Shown here: one piece after another, positions 27,500-35,682 of the stretch
How the letters are laid out: each line of letters opens with the position of its first letter
Position numbering within the stretch: the first letter of the stretch is position 1
Source: Bosea sp. ANAM02
GTDB lineage: Bacteria; Pseudomonadota; Alphaproteobacteria; Rhizobiales; Beijerinckiaceae
Direction of reading: 5' to 3'
Assembly: GCF_011764485.1 (NCBI RefSeq)
Contig: NZ_AP022848.1
Location: 4,368,001-4,432,000, forward strand
Length of the DNA: 64,000 nt
Translations under genes and position numbers: made by a program
The notes under the pieces: generated by a model
Databases searched by the model: none
What the model saw: the letters and a program-made list of their open reading frames with translations, nothing else
Told to the model about the DNA's origin: nothing

Positions 27500-28481
27500 G
27501 GGCCGCCTCCTTCAAGGGGAAATGGCAGGCCGCAGCATGGCCCGAGATGGGCAGGCCGGGCTTGTGCTTTCGGCAGAAATCCTCCGCCTTTCCGCAACGC
27601 GGGTTGAAGGCGCAGCCCGGCGGGATGGCGTTGAGGCGCGGCATGGCGCCGTCGATCTGGTTGAGATGCTCGTGGCGGACATGGACGCTCGGAATCGAGG
27701 CCATCAGGCCGGCGGTATAGGGATGGCTCGGCCGGCGCGTCACCTCCTCGACCGGGCCGATCTCGACGATGCGGCCGGCATACATCACCGCGACCCGGTC
27801 GGCCGTCTCGGCGATGACGCCCATGTCGTGGGTGACCAGCATGATCGCCGTGCCGTGCTCGCGGCAGAGGCGCTTCAGCAGGGTGGTGATCTGGGCCTGG
27901 ATCGAGACGTCGAGCGCCGTCGTCGGCTCGTCGGCGATGATCAGCGAGGGTTCGGCACAAAGCGCGAGCGCGATGACGACGCGCTGGCGCATGCCGCCGG
28001 AGAATTGGTGCGGGAAATGGTCGATCCGCGTCTCGGCGGCGGGGATGCCGACCTCCTTGAGCAGGTCGAGCGCGCGCTTGCGCGCTTCCGCGCGGCTGAC
28101 CGGGAGATGGGTCAGGATGGTCTCGACGAGCTGGTCGCCGACCTTGAGCAGGGGATGCAGCGAAGTCAGCGGGTCCTGGAAGATCGCGCCGATGCGCCGG
28201 CCGCGCAGCCTGCGCATCGGCTCGGCCGGCAGGTTGTCGATGCGCTGGCCGGAGAGATGGATCTCGCCGCCGGCGATCCGCCCCGGCGGGTCGAGCAGGC
28301 CGATCACCGCTGTGCCGGTCAGGGACTTTCCGGCTCCGGATTCGCCGACCACGCCGAGAATCTCACCCGGCGCGATATCGAAGGAGACGCCGTCCAGCGC
28401 GGTCAACGGGCCGTGGCGGCCATCGAAGACGATACGCAGGTCGCGGACGGACAGGAGAGGCGCGGCGGCGGTTGCGGTCAT
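27492..28481 (-). CDS. oligopeptide/dipeptide-type ABC transporter ATP-binding protein (DppD-like)
   Basis: This 329-aa ATPase has Walker A GESGAGKSL, signature [15 protein letters not shown], Walker [13 protein letters not shown] and the OppD-type C-terminal cysteine motif (CAFNPRCGKAEDFC). It pairs with the DppF-like protein encoded next to it. Its start overlaps the end of the amidohydrolase gene by ATGA, which implies coupled expression of the hydrolase and the ATPases. Confidence 0.93.
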   Translation of the reverse strand: MTATAAAPLLSVRDLRIVFDGRHGPLTALDGVSFDIAPGEILGVVGESGAGKSLTGTAVIGLLDPPGRIAGGEIHLSGQRIDNLPAEPMRRLRGRRIGAIFQDPLTSLHPLLKVGDQLVETILTHLPVSRAEARKRALDLLKEVGIPAAETRIDHFPHQFSGGMRQRVVIALALCAEPSLIIADEPTTALDVSIQAQITTLLKRLCREHGTAIMLVTHDMGVIAETADRVAVMYAGRIVEIGPVEEVTRRPSHPYTAGLMASIPSVHVRHEHLNQIDGAMPRLNAIPPGCAFNPRCGKAEDFCRKHKPGLPISGHAAACHFPLKEAAHA

Positions 28482-29983
28482 GCAGAGGCCTCGCTGCGTT
28501 CGATCGGGTAGCTCGACGAGAAGATCTCGCCCATCGGCGGGTGGCCGAGCGTGCGCTCGGGATAGCGCGCCATCACGCCCTCGAACTGCTTCTGGGCGCG
28601 GGCGTTGTCGGCGGCCTCGTCCTGGCCGGGGATGGCCCGGTTCTCCATGACGAAGCGGCCGTCGATCACCACGGTCGCGAAATCGCGGCCATGGCCGGTC
28701 AGCATCATCGTCTGGATGGGATCGATGACCTGCCCGCTATGCGGCCGGTCGAATGCGAAGACGGTGATATCGGCGCGGGCGCCTGGCTGGAGACGGCCGA
28801 GATCGGACCGCTGCAAGGCGTTGGCGCCGCCGATGGTGGCGGCATCGTAATAATCCTCGGAGCGCACGGCGCCGACATTGCCGGCCATGGTGCGGGAGAG
28901 GATCATGCCGGTCTGCATGTTCATCACCATGTCCGGCGGGCTCGTATCGGTGCCCATGGCGATGTTGAGGCCCATGGCGCGATAGCTGCCGAAATGATTG
29001 ATGCTGTTGCCGTGCCGGCCCGAGACCAGCGGGCAATGTACGATGCTGGCGCCGGAATCGCGGATGATCTCGAGATCGCGGCCGGGGCGCTCGATCAGGC
29101 GGCTGCCGGAGACGACGGTGCCGTGCGGCAGCAGGCAGCGCTCGTTGAGGAAGCCGAGGCTCTCCAGCCATTCCGGCGGGCTCATGCCGTGCTGGGCGAG
29201 GACGAGGTCGTACTCGATCTTCGACTGGCAGCAATGGAGCCGGACGGGAATGTCGAGTTCGCGGGAGGCCGCCGCCGTGCGGCGCAGGAGCCCGGCGGTC
29301 GAGGTCTCGATGCGGTCGGGCGCGAACATCGCCCGGATCAGCCCGCCGGCCTGGCCCTCGTGGCGCCTGGCGAAGTCGATGGCGGCGTCGAGCTCGGCGA
29401 GACCGCGCTCCTCCTCGTAATAGGTGACGACGCGCCCGTCGCTTTCGACGACCTGGTTGCCGGTGCGATAGGCCGGGCCGAGATAGGCGCGCAGGCCGAG
29501 ATCGGCGGCGGCTTCCGCAGCATCCTCGAATTCCTGCACCGTCTCGCCCCAGGCGCGGTAGAAGAGCGAGGCGATCGGCAGCGCCGTGGTGATGCCGTTG
29601 CGGATCAACTGGGAGAAGGCATAGCGCTTCTGGAAGGCCAATTCCTCGCGGGTATACATCTCGTAGGGGCCGGCCTCGAGATAGCTGCGCGGCCAGACGC
29701 GACCCTTCTTCCAGGCCGGCTGGTTGTCGTAGCCGAGGATGGTGGTGTCGAGGTCGGAGAGCGCGTCGCAATCGACAAAGCCCGGCCCGATCAGGGCATG
29801 GCCGTAGTCGATGCGTCTGCTGACCTCGCCCGGAAAGCCGTGACCGACGAAGACGACCTCGCCGTTCTCGAAGACGACCTCGCCATTCTCGTAGAGGCGA
29901 TGGCGGCCGTCCCTGTGCCCGACGACCCAGCGGGCGGTCATCAGGATACGGCCTTCAGGGCGCTTCTTGGCTTGCAGGCTCAC
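28478..29983 (-). CDS. amidohydrolase-superfamily protein encoded inside the ABC importer operon
   Basis: This 501-aa protein follows the chlorohydrolase/cytosine-deaminase-like amidohydrolase fold: an N-terminal beta-sandwich strand leading to GPGFVD, later HCPLVSGRHG, GTDTSPPDM and a C-terminal FAFDRPHSG sandwich part. The HxH metal motif that should follow PGFV is replaced by DCDALSD, so the usual metal centre is changed. It probably acts on the imported compound. The start is a GTG at 29983 with AAGGA seven bases upstream; ATG 29941 is an alternative. Residues ENGEVVF are tandemly duplicated (29849-29890). Confidence 0.82.
   Translation of the reverse strand: MSLQAKKRPEGRILMTARWVVGHRDGRHRLYENGEVVFENGEVVFVGHGFPGEVSRRIDYGHALIGPGFVDCDALSDLDTTILGYDNQPAWKKGRVWPRSYLEAGPYEMYTREELAFQKRYAFSQLIRNGITTALPIASLFYRAWGETVQEFEDAAEAAADLGLRAYLGPAYRTGNQVVESDGRVVTYYEEERGLAELDAAIDFARRHEGQAGGLIRAMFAPDRIETSTAGLLRRTAAASRELDIPVRLHCCQSKIEYDLVLAQHGMSPPEWLESLGFLNERCLLPHGTVVSGSRLIERPGRDLEIIRDSGASIVHCPLVSGRHGNSINHFGSYRAMGLNIAMGTDTSPPDMVMNMQTGMILSRTMAGNVGAVRSEDYYDAATIGGANALQRSDLGRLQPGARADITVFAFDRPHSGQVIDPIQTMMLTGHGRDFATVVIDGRFVMENRAIPGQDEAADNARAQKQFEGVMARYPERTLGHPPMGEIFSSSYPIERSEASA
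29849..29890 (-). repeat. 21-bp tandem duplication inside the amidohydrolase gene
   Basis: Two adjacent 21-bp copies (29849-29869 and 29870-29890) differ at one base and encode the seven residues ENGEVVF twice. The reading frame is kept. Confidence 0.85.
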
Positions 29984-30022
29984 GGAGTCGTCCTTGTCAA
30001 AATGCCGTCCCGGGCGATGGGT

Positions 30023-30976
30023 TCAGCGCAGCTTCGGGTTCAGCGCGTCGCGCAGCCAGTCGCCGAGCAGGTTGACCGAGAGCACGATCAGACCGAGCTG
30101 CAACGAGGGGAAGACGACGAGCCACCAGGAGCCGGAGAACAGGTACTGGTTGCCGATACGGATCAGCGTGCCGAGCGAGGGCTGGGTGATCGGCATGCCG
30201 ACGCCCAGGAAGGACAGCGTCGCCTCCGAGAGGATGGCGAGACCGAGGCTCAGCGTCGCCGAGACCAGCACCGGCGTCATCGTGTTGGGCAGGATGTGGC
30301 GCCCCATGATCCGCGTCGCCGGCACCTTGATGATGCGGGCGGCGAGCACGTATTCCTTGCGGCGTTCGACCATGGTCAGCGCGCGCACCGTGCGGGCGTA
30401 CTGGACCCAGCTCGTCAGCGCGATCGACAGCACCAGCACCACGGCGGAAAAGGGCTCGCGCAGGGCCGGCGGCAGCATCTCGCGAAAGATCGCCGAGACC
30501 AGGATCGCCATCAGCAGCGTCGGGATCGAGAGCACGGTGTCGCCCAGCCGCATCAGCAGGTTGTCGATGCGCCCGCCATAGAAGCCGGCGGTCAGCCCGA
30601 TCGTGACGCCGATCAGCATCGAGACCATCACCGCCGCAAAGCCGATGACCAGCGAGATGCGCGAACCGTAGAGGATGGCCGAGAGCACGTCGCGTCCCTG
30701 CGGGTCGGTGCCGAGCAGGAAGGGCCATTCGCCGCCATCCTGCCAGATCGGCGGAATCTCGGCCTTGTCGATGAAGACCTGGGCGAGGTCGTAGGGGTTC
30801 TGCGGGGCGATCAGCGGCGCGAAGAGCGCGGTCAGGACCAGCAGGGCCAATACCAGCGCCGAGAGCCAGGCGACCGGCGTGTGGCTGAAGCTCCAGCCGA
30901 TATCGCTGTCGAGGAAACGGCGCAGACGGCCGGGCGTCTTCACGGTGTCGGTGGGCAGGGTCTTCTCAGCGGGCAT
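30023..30976 (-). CDS. peptide-type ABC transporter permease (DppC-like)
   Basis: This 317-aa inner-membrane protein has a cytoplasmic N-terminus, about six membrane segments and the EAA-type loop (EYVLAARIIKVPATRIMGRH) that contacts the ATPase. The periplasmic stretch LLGTDPQGRDVLSAILYGSR is characteristic of DppC/OppC. Its start overlaps the DppB-like gene by 11 bp. Confidence 0.93.
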   Translation of the reverse strand: MPAEKTLPTDTVKTPGRLRRFLDSDIGWSFSHTPVAWLSALVLALLVLTALFAPLIAPQNPYDLAQVFIDKAEIPPIWQDGGEWPFLLGTDPQGRDVLSAILYGSRISLVIGFAAVMVSMLIGVTIGLTAGFYGGRIDNLLMRLGDTVLSIPTLLMAILVSAIFREMLPPALREPFSAVVLVLSIALTSWVQYARTVRALTMVERRKEYVLAARIIKVPATRIMGRHILPNTMTPVLVSATLSLGLAILSEATLSFLGVGMPITQPSLGTLIRIGNQYLFSGSWWLVVFPSLQLGLIVLSVNLLGDWLRDALNPKLR

Positions 30977-31958
30977 TCGCGCCTCCCGTCAGCGCGTCCT
31001 CGCGCAGGCGCGGATCGACCCAGGCATAGGTCAGGTCGACCAGCGTGTTGAGCGTGACGAAGATGAAGGAGACGACGATCAGATAGGCCGCCATCACCGG
31101 GATATCGACGAAGGTCACGGCCTGGACAAAGAGCATGCCCATGCCCGGCCACTGGAACACCGTCTCGGTGACCAGCGCGAAGGCGATGAGATTGCCGATC
31201 TGCAGGCCGGTGACGGTGATGACCGGCATCAGGCAGTTGCGCAGCGCGTGGCCGAAATGGACGGCACGCGACGGCAGGCCGCGCGCCCGGGCGAAGCGGA
31301 TGAAGTCGGTGCGCATGGTTTCCAGCATCTCGGCGCGGACGAGGCGCATCACCAACGTGATCTGGAAGAGCGAGAGTGTGATGCCGGGCAGGATCAATGC
31401 CTTGCGGCCGGACGCGGTGAGCAGGCCCGTGCTCCACCAGCCAATCTGCACGACCTCGCCGCGCCCGAAGGCCGGCAGCCATTGCAGCGTCACCGAGAAG
31501 ATCAGGATGAAGAGGATGCCGAGCGCGAAGCTCGGCAGCGAGACGCCCAGCACCGAGACGAATTGCAGGGACTTGGCGACGAAGCTGTCTCGCCGGATCG
31601 CGGTGTAGACGCCGAGGGGGACGCCGACTGCAAGCGACAGGAAGGTCGCGACCAGCACCAGTTCGAAGGTCGCCGGGAAACGCTCCGAAATCAGCGTGAA
31701 GACGTCCTGCTGATTGCGGTAGGAGATGCCGAAATCGCCGCGCACGGCATTGCCGACGAAGGTCGCGTATTGCAGCACGAAGCCCTTGTCGAGGCCGAGG
31801 CGGACACGCAGTTCGTCGCGCTGCTGCTGGCTGGCCTGCTCGTTCAGCATCAGCTCGACGGGGTCGCCGACGAAGCGGAAGATCAGGAAGGCGAGAAAGG
31901 CCACCGCCAGCATCACGCCGGCGGCGTTGAGCAGTCGCTTGAAGAGAAAGGCCGGCAT
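30966..31958 (-). CDS. peptide-type ABC transporter permease (DppB-like)
   Basis: This 330-aa permease has the DppB N-terminus (FLFKRLLNAAGVMLAVAFL), six membrane segments and the EAA loop (TDFIRFARARGLPSRAVHFG). It is separated from the substrate-binding-protein gene by repeat B2, which could reduce downstream expression relative to the binding protein. Confidence 0.93.
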   Translation of the reverse strand: MPAFLFKRLLNAAGVMLAVAFLAFLIFRFVGDPVELMLNEQASQQQRDELRVRLGLDKGFVLQYATFVGNAVRGDFGISYRNQQDVFTLISERFPATFELVLVATFLSLAVGVPLGVYTAIRRDSFVAKSLQFVSVLGVSLPSFALGILFILIFSVTLQWLPAFGRGEVVQIGWWSTGLLTASGRKALILPGITLSLFQITLVMRLVRAEMLETMRTDFIRFARARGLPSRAVHFGHALRNCLMPVITVTGLQIGNLIAFALVTETVFQWPGMGMLFVQAVTFVDIPVMAAYLIVVSFIFVTLNTLVDLTYAWVDPRLREDALTGGANAR

Positions 31959-31992
31959 GGTCTTGCGACTCCCTGCGCTGGGCGGATGCTTT

Positions 31993-32159
31993 TGTCATTC
32001 CGGGGCGCGCCGGAGGCGCGAACCCGGAACCCACGACCGGATGAGCGGCGGCCAATGTCGTTTTGCGCTTGCAGCCCAGTCGTGGGTTCCGGGTTCTTCG
32101 CGGAGTTTATCCTTGGGCCGACCGAAGGTCGGACCCGAGGGCGAAGCCCCGGAATGACA
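31993..32159. repeat. family B palindromic repeat, copy B2 (long variant)
   Basis: The ends are TGTCATTCCGGGGC and GCCCCGGAATGACA. The inside has GAACCCGGAACCCACGACCG opposed by CAGTCGTGGGTTCCGGGTTC, plus about 35 bp more than the other B copies (GGGCCGACCGAAGGTCGGAC, itself a small hairpin). It lies within an operon between binding-protein and permease genes. Confidence 0.85.
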
Positions 32160-32164
32160 ACCCG

Positions 32165-33733
32165 TCACTTCATCACGGTCAGCCAGAGCCGCGGCTTGTT
32201 GTCCGAGGCCTGCACGGTCGAGGCGACCGTGTTGCGCATCGCCCAGGCCATCGGCTGCTGGTGCAGCGGGATGAAGAGCTGCTCCTGCTTGGCGATCTTG
32301 AGCGCCTCCCTCATCAGCGCGACGCGCTTGGGCGTGTCGAGCTCGACGCCGGCCTTGTCGATCAGCGCGTCGATGCGCGGGTCACCCCAGTTGCCCCAGT
32401 TGAAGACGCCGCTGGTGCCGCTCTTGGAATGCAGCACCTGCACCAGGATGGAGTAGGCGTCGATCATCGGCTCGTTGGCCCAGCCGAAGGAGATGACGTC
32501 GAACTCGCCTTTCACGCGCTTCGGCGTCTGCTGACTGCGCGGCGCCATGCTGAGATTCGGCTTCAGGCCGGCGCGTGCCCACATCGCCGCCACGGCCTGG
32601 CAGAATTCCTCCTCGTTGACGAGCGAGTCGCTCTGGCAGTTGATCTGGAACGAGAAGCCGTTGGGATAGCCGGCATCGGCCAGCAGCTTCTTGGCGCCGT
32701 TCAGATCGAAGGGCAGGCGCTCGTCCTGCGACGGCTCGTAACCCGGGATAGCGGGAGCGACGAGCGCGCCGGTATTGCGCGACAGGCCGCGCATGGCGCG
32801 CTTGTGCACCGCGTCGATGTCGATGGCGCGATAGAGCGCCTCGCGGACGCGGATGTCCTTGAACGGGTTCTTGCCCGTGACGTCGCTCTCGATCAGCTTG
32901 TCCCCGAGATTGAGCGCGAAGAAGACCGAGCGCAACTCGTTAGTCTGCATCACCTTGACGTCCGGCGAGGCGGCGAGTCGCGGCAGATCCTGCAGCGGGG
33001 CGACGTTGGTGTAGTCGATCTCGCCCGAGAGCAGGGCCGCGACACGGGTCGAGGACGAGGTGATCGGCGAGAACTCGATCACGTCGATATTGTGCTTCGG
33101 CTTGTCCCACCAGCCGGGATTCTTGACGAAGACGGTCTTGGCATCGGCGCGGCGGCTCTCGACCTTGAAGGGCCCGGTGCCGTTGGCGTTGTCGGTCGCG
33201 TAACCCTTCACGCCCTTGCCGGAATCGGTCGGGAGCAGCGAGTTGTTCGCCTCCATCCATTCCTTGTCGAAGATGAAGATGTTGGTGAGGTCGTTGAGCA
33301 GCAGCGGATAGGGACCGTTGACCTCGATCTCGACGGTGTGGTCGTCGATCTTCTTCGAGCTCTTGTAGGCCGGCAGGTTGCCCTTGAGCGGCGAGGTCTC
33401 GTGCGTGACGCGCGCCAGCGAGGCGATGACGTCGTCGGCCGTGAAGGGATTGCCGTTGTGGAACTTGACGCCCTGACGCAGCTTGAAGCGCCAGACGGTC
33501 GGCGACACCGTTTCCCAGGATTCGGCCAGGGCCGGCTCGATCTTGAGATCGCCGGTATAGCGCACCAGCCCCTCATAGACATGGTTCAGGACGGCGAGCG
33601 TGAAGGTCTCGCCATAGGAATAGGGATCGAGCGAGGCGATCTCGCGCGCCGCGCCCCATTTCAGCGTCTTGGCTTCCGTCGCGCCGGTGAGCGCAAAGGC
33701 GGCGACAGCCGCCAGCAACCAGGCCTTCTTCAT
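32165..33733 (-). CDS. peptide-type ABC transporter substrate-binding protein (SBP family 5)
   Basis: This 522-aa periplasmic protein starts with a Sec signal peptide (MKKAWLLAAVAAFALTG, cleavage near residues 20-22). It follows the DppA/OppA family: LDPYSYGETF, a GVKFHNGNPFTADDV motif near residue 84, then the two lobes. GGGGAGAAG is located just before the ATG at 33733, which decides this start over an in-frame extension of 42 residues. It is first in the operon and divergent from a GntR regulator. The ligand is unknown. Confidence 0.93.
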   Translation of the reverse strand: MKKAWLLAAVAAFALTGATEAKTLKWGAAREIASLDPYSYGETFTLAVLNHVYEGLVRYTGDLKIEPALAESWETVSPTVWRFKLRQGVKFHNGNPFTADDVIASLARVTHETSPLKGNLPAYKSSKKIDDHTVEIEVNGPYPLLLNDLTNIFIFDKEWMEANNSLLPTDSGKGVKGYATDNANGTGPFKVESRRADAKTVFVKNPGWWDKPKHNIDVIEFSPITSSSTRVAALLSGEIDYTNVAPLQDLPRLAASPDVKVMQTNELRSVFFALNLGDKLIESDVTGKNPFKDIRVREALYRAIDIDAVHKRAMRGLSRNTGALVAPAIPGYEPSQDERLPFDLNGAKKLLADAGYPNGFSFQINCQSDSLVNEEEFCQAVAAMWARAGLKPNLSMAPRSQQTPKRVKGEFDVISFGWANEPMIDAYSILVQVLHSKSGTSGVFNWGNWGDPRIDALIDKAGVELDTPKRVALMREALKIAKQEQLFIPLHQQPMAWAMRNTVASTVQASDNKPRLWLTVMK

Positions 33734-33830
33734 CGACTTCTCCCCTTTTGCATCGGCACGCCCACGGCGGCGCCGAGTCTCGATCGCTTTCTGCCGTCCC
33801 GTTATGCACCTGACGCTTTGCGCGCCATTT

Positions 33831-33886
33831 TCGTGTGCGATTATCAGGCATACTTGCATACGATATGAGAAAGGTATTGTATGCGA
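33831..33886. promoter_or_regulatory. candidate GntR operator: three pseudo-palindromes at 23-bp spacing
   Basis: TCGTGTGCGA (33831-33840), TTGCATACGA (33854-33863) and TTGTATGCGA (33877-33886) share the pattern TYGYRTRCGA and start exactly 23 bp apart. They occupy the divergent intergenic space between the importer operon and the GntR gene. FCD-type GntR proteins usually bind short palindromes with a GTnnnAC-like core, which these resemble. Confidence 0.6.
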
Positions 33887-33977
33887 TTATTGAACACAAG
33901 CGGAAACTGGCGCGGAGCCCGCCATCGTGACATTGACACCCCCGGACATGACCGCTCCTGCACGAGGGAAAGCCACG

Positions 33978-34685
33978 ATGGGCGAGAAGCGAGCTCCGGT
34001 TCTGCGCGCTGAGTCCGTTTACCGGGCGCTGCGCCGGGCGATCATCGAGCAGGCGCTGAAACCCGGCATGAAACTGCCGGAGGATTCGATCGGCGAGCAG
34101 CTCGGCGTCAGCCGCACCCTGGTGCGCGAGGCTTTCGGACGACTCGCCGTCGAAGGCCTCGTCGAGCTCAAGCCCAATCGCGGCGCATCCGTCGCCTATC
34201 CCACGCTGGAGGAGGCGCGCGACGTGTTCGAGGTCAGGCGCGGGCTCGAGCGGCTCGTGGCCGAAAGCCTGGCCGGCCGCATCACGCCCGCCCAGGTCGC
34301 CGAGCTGGAGGCCCATGTCCGCCAGGAAGAGAGGGCACACGAGCAGGACGGGCCGGAATCGATCCGCCTCTCCGGCGAGTTCCACATCAAGCTCGCCGAG
34401 ATGACCGGCAACGCGCTGCTGCTGCGCTATGTGCAGGAGGCCTCGTCGCGCTGCTCGCTGATCCTGGCGATCTACGGGCGCCCGCATTCGAGCGAATGCG
34501 CGGTTTCCGAGCATCGGCAATTGATCGACGCCCTGCGCGCCGGCGATGCCGCCCGCGCCGCAGACCTGATGGACCATCACCTGCGGGCCGTGGTCACCCG
34601 CGCGCTGCTGACGCCCCGCGTCGAGCGCGATATCCGCGACGTGCTCGCGCCGTACGCCCTCAGCGAAGGACTGACACCATCATGA
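33978..34685 (+). CDS. GntR-family transcriptional regulator, FCD subfamily
   Basis: This protein of about 235 aa has an N-terminal winged HTH (PEDSIGEQLGVSRTLVREAFGRL) and an all-helical FCD effector domain with metal-site histidines (EFHIKLAEMTGN, EHRQLIDAL, MDHHL). The ATG at 33978 is chosen because GAGGG lies upstream; ATG 33948 and GTG 33927 are in frame but lack a ribosome site. It is divergent from the importer operon and overlaps the next gene by ATGA, so it probably controls both directions. Confidence 0.88.
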   Translation: MGEKRAPVLRAESVYRALRRAIIEQALKPGMKLPEDSIGEQLGVSRTLVREAFGRLAVEGLVELKPNRGASVAYPTLEEARDVFEVRRGLERLVAESLAGRITPAQVAELEAHVRQEERAHEQDGPESIRLSGEFHIKLAEMTGNALLLRYVQEASSRCSLILAIYGRPHSSECAVSEHRQLIDALRAGDAARAADLMDHHLRAVVTRALLTPRVERDIRDVLAPYALSEGLTPS

Positions 34686-35380
34686 CAGCGCAGCCGACAG
34701 AGCAGCCCGCGAGGCAGGCCGCCCCCGGAACCGTCACCTTCGACTTCGCCGCGCTGACGCCGCGCGAGCGCTACAAGCTGCTGATCGGCGCCGTCGTGCC
34801 GCGCCCCATCGCGCTCGTCACGACGGTCGACGAACATGGCAATGTGAACGCCGCCCCCTTCTCCTTCTTCAACTGCCTCTCGGCCGATCCCGCGATCCTC
34901 GCGCTCGGCGTCGAATATCGGCCGACCGGCGCGCAGAAGGATACCGGCCGCAACATTCGCCAGACCCTGTCCTTCACCGTGAATATCGTCTCGGACGAGT
35001 TGCTGGCCGGCATGAATGTCTGCGCCGTGCCGTTCGAGCCCGGCGCCGACGAGCTGGCCGAGGCGGGCCTCACGGCGATGCCGGGCATCAAGGTTCCCTG
35101 CCCCTGGATCGGCCAGGCGCCGGCCGCCTTCGAATGCCGGCATCACACCACGCTCGGCATCGGCAATTCGCGCGAGATCATTCTCGGCGAGGTCGTCTAC
35201 GCCCATTTTCGCGCGGGAACCGTCGATCCGCAGAAACTCTATGTCGACCCCGTCGCCCTCGACGCGATCGGCCGCATGGGCGGGCATGGCTATGCGACGA
35301 CGCGCGACCATTTCGACTTGCCGACCATGTCGCTCGCGACCTGGCAGACCGACCCCGCGGCTGCCAACCGGCGCAGCTAG
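34682..35380 (+). CDS. flavin reductase-like / FMN-binding split-barrel protein
   Basis: This 232-aa protein has the FMN-binding split barrel of the flavin reductase-like domain: VPRPIALVTTVDEHGNVNAA near residues 40-60, FFNCLSADPAILAL, and TLSFTVNIV near 96. Such proteins supply reduced flavin to a monooxygenase or act alone on small molecules. It is translationally coupled to the GntR gene (ATGA) and so is likely part of the same catabolic regulon. The true partner is unknown. Confidence 0.83.
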   Translation: MTAQPTEQPARQAAPGTVTFDFAALTPRERYKLLIGAVVPRPIALVTTVDEHGNVNAAPFSFFNCLSADPAILALGVEYRPTGAQKDTGRNIRQTLSFTVNIVSDELLAGMNVCAVPFEPGADELAEAGLTAMPGIKVPCPWIGQAPAAFECRHHTTLGIGNSREIILGEVVYAHFRAGTVDPQKLYVDPVALDAIGRMGGHGYATTRDHFDLPTMSLATWQTDPAAANRRS

Positions 35381-35470
35381 TCAGGGGCAATCCCAAGCCG
35401 AGCACAGGAAGGCTCCCCCAAGCACAACAAAGTCATGCGCCAGACGCAGCCAGATCGATCACCGGTCTAT

Positions 35471-35484
35471 TTGATCTGCGTCAA
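35471..35484 (+). promoter_or_regulatory. FixK/Fnr-type box
   Basis: TTGATCTGCGTCAA matches the TTGAY-N4-RTCAA consensus of Fnr/FixK activators and differs at one base from the well-known rhizobial FixK box TTGATCTGGGTCAA. It lies about 150 bp upstream of a short reading frame and about 195 bp before the alpha/beta hydrolase gene. Confidence 0.65.
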
Positions 35485-35619
35485 GAACATTGCGCCCCCT
35501 GCACTCAAACCATGGCGGGCGCGGGATCGATGCGCCATCCTGCCACGAAGCGATCCCATCGGCCAATCAAGACCGAGCGATCGCGTTGGGCGACCCAATA
35601 TTCCAGGGAGGATGGGGCC

Positions 35620-35682
35620 ATGGAAGAGATCATGCGTCAGCGGCGCAGCATGCGGCATCTCCATCCGCGAGGTGACGCATGA
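35620..35682 (+). CDS. possible 20-codon leader peptide
   Basis: ATG at 35620 follows a strong ribosome site (AGGGAGGAT) and encodes 20 residues (begins MEEIMRQRRSMRH). Its stop overlaps the hydrolase start by ATGA. The peptide is rich in Arg and His and matches nothing I recognise. It could be a coupled leader or the remnant of a longer gene. Confidence 0.35.
   Translation: MEEIMRQRRSMRHLHPRGDA

Noticed and set aside
28472-31051. 859-codon plus-strand open frame
   Set aside because: It is antisense to the amidohydrolase and both permease genes, low in hydrophobic residues and very rich in His/Arg/Asp/Gly, so it is a compositional artefact.
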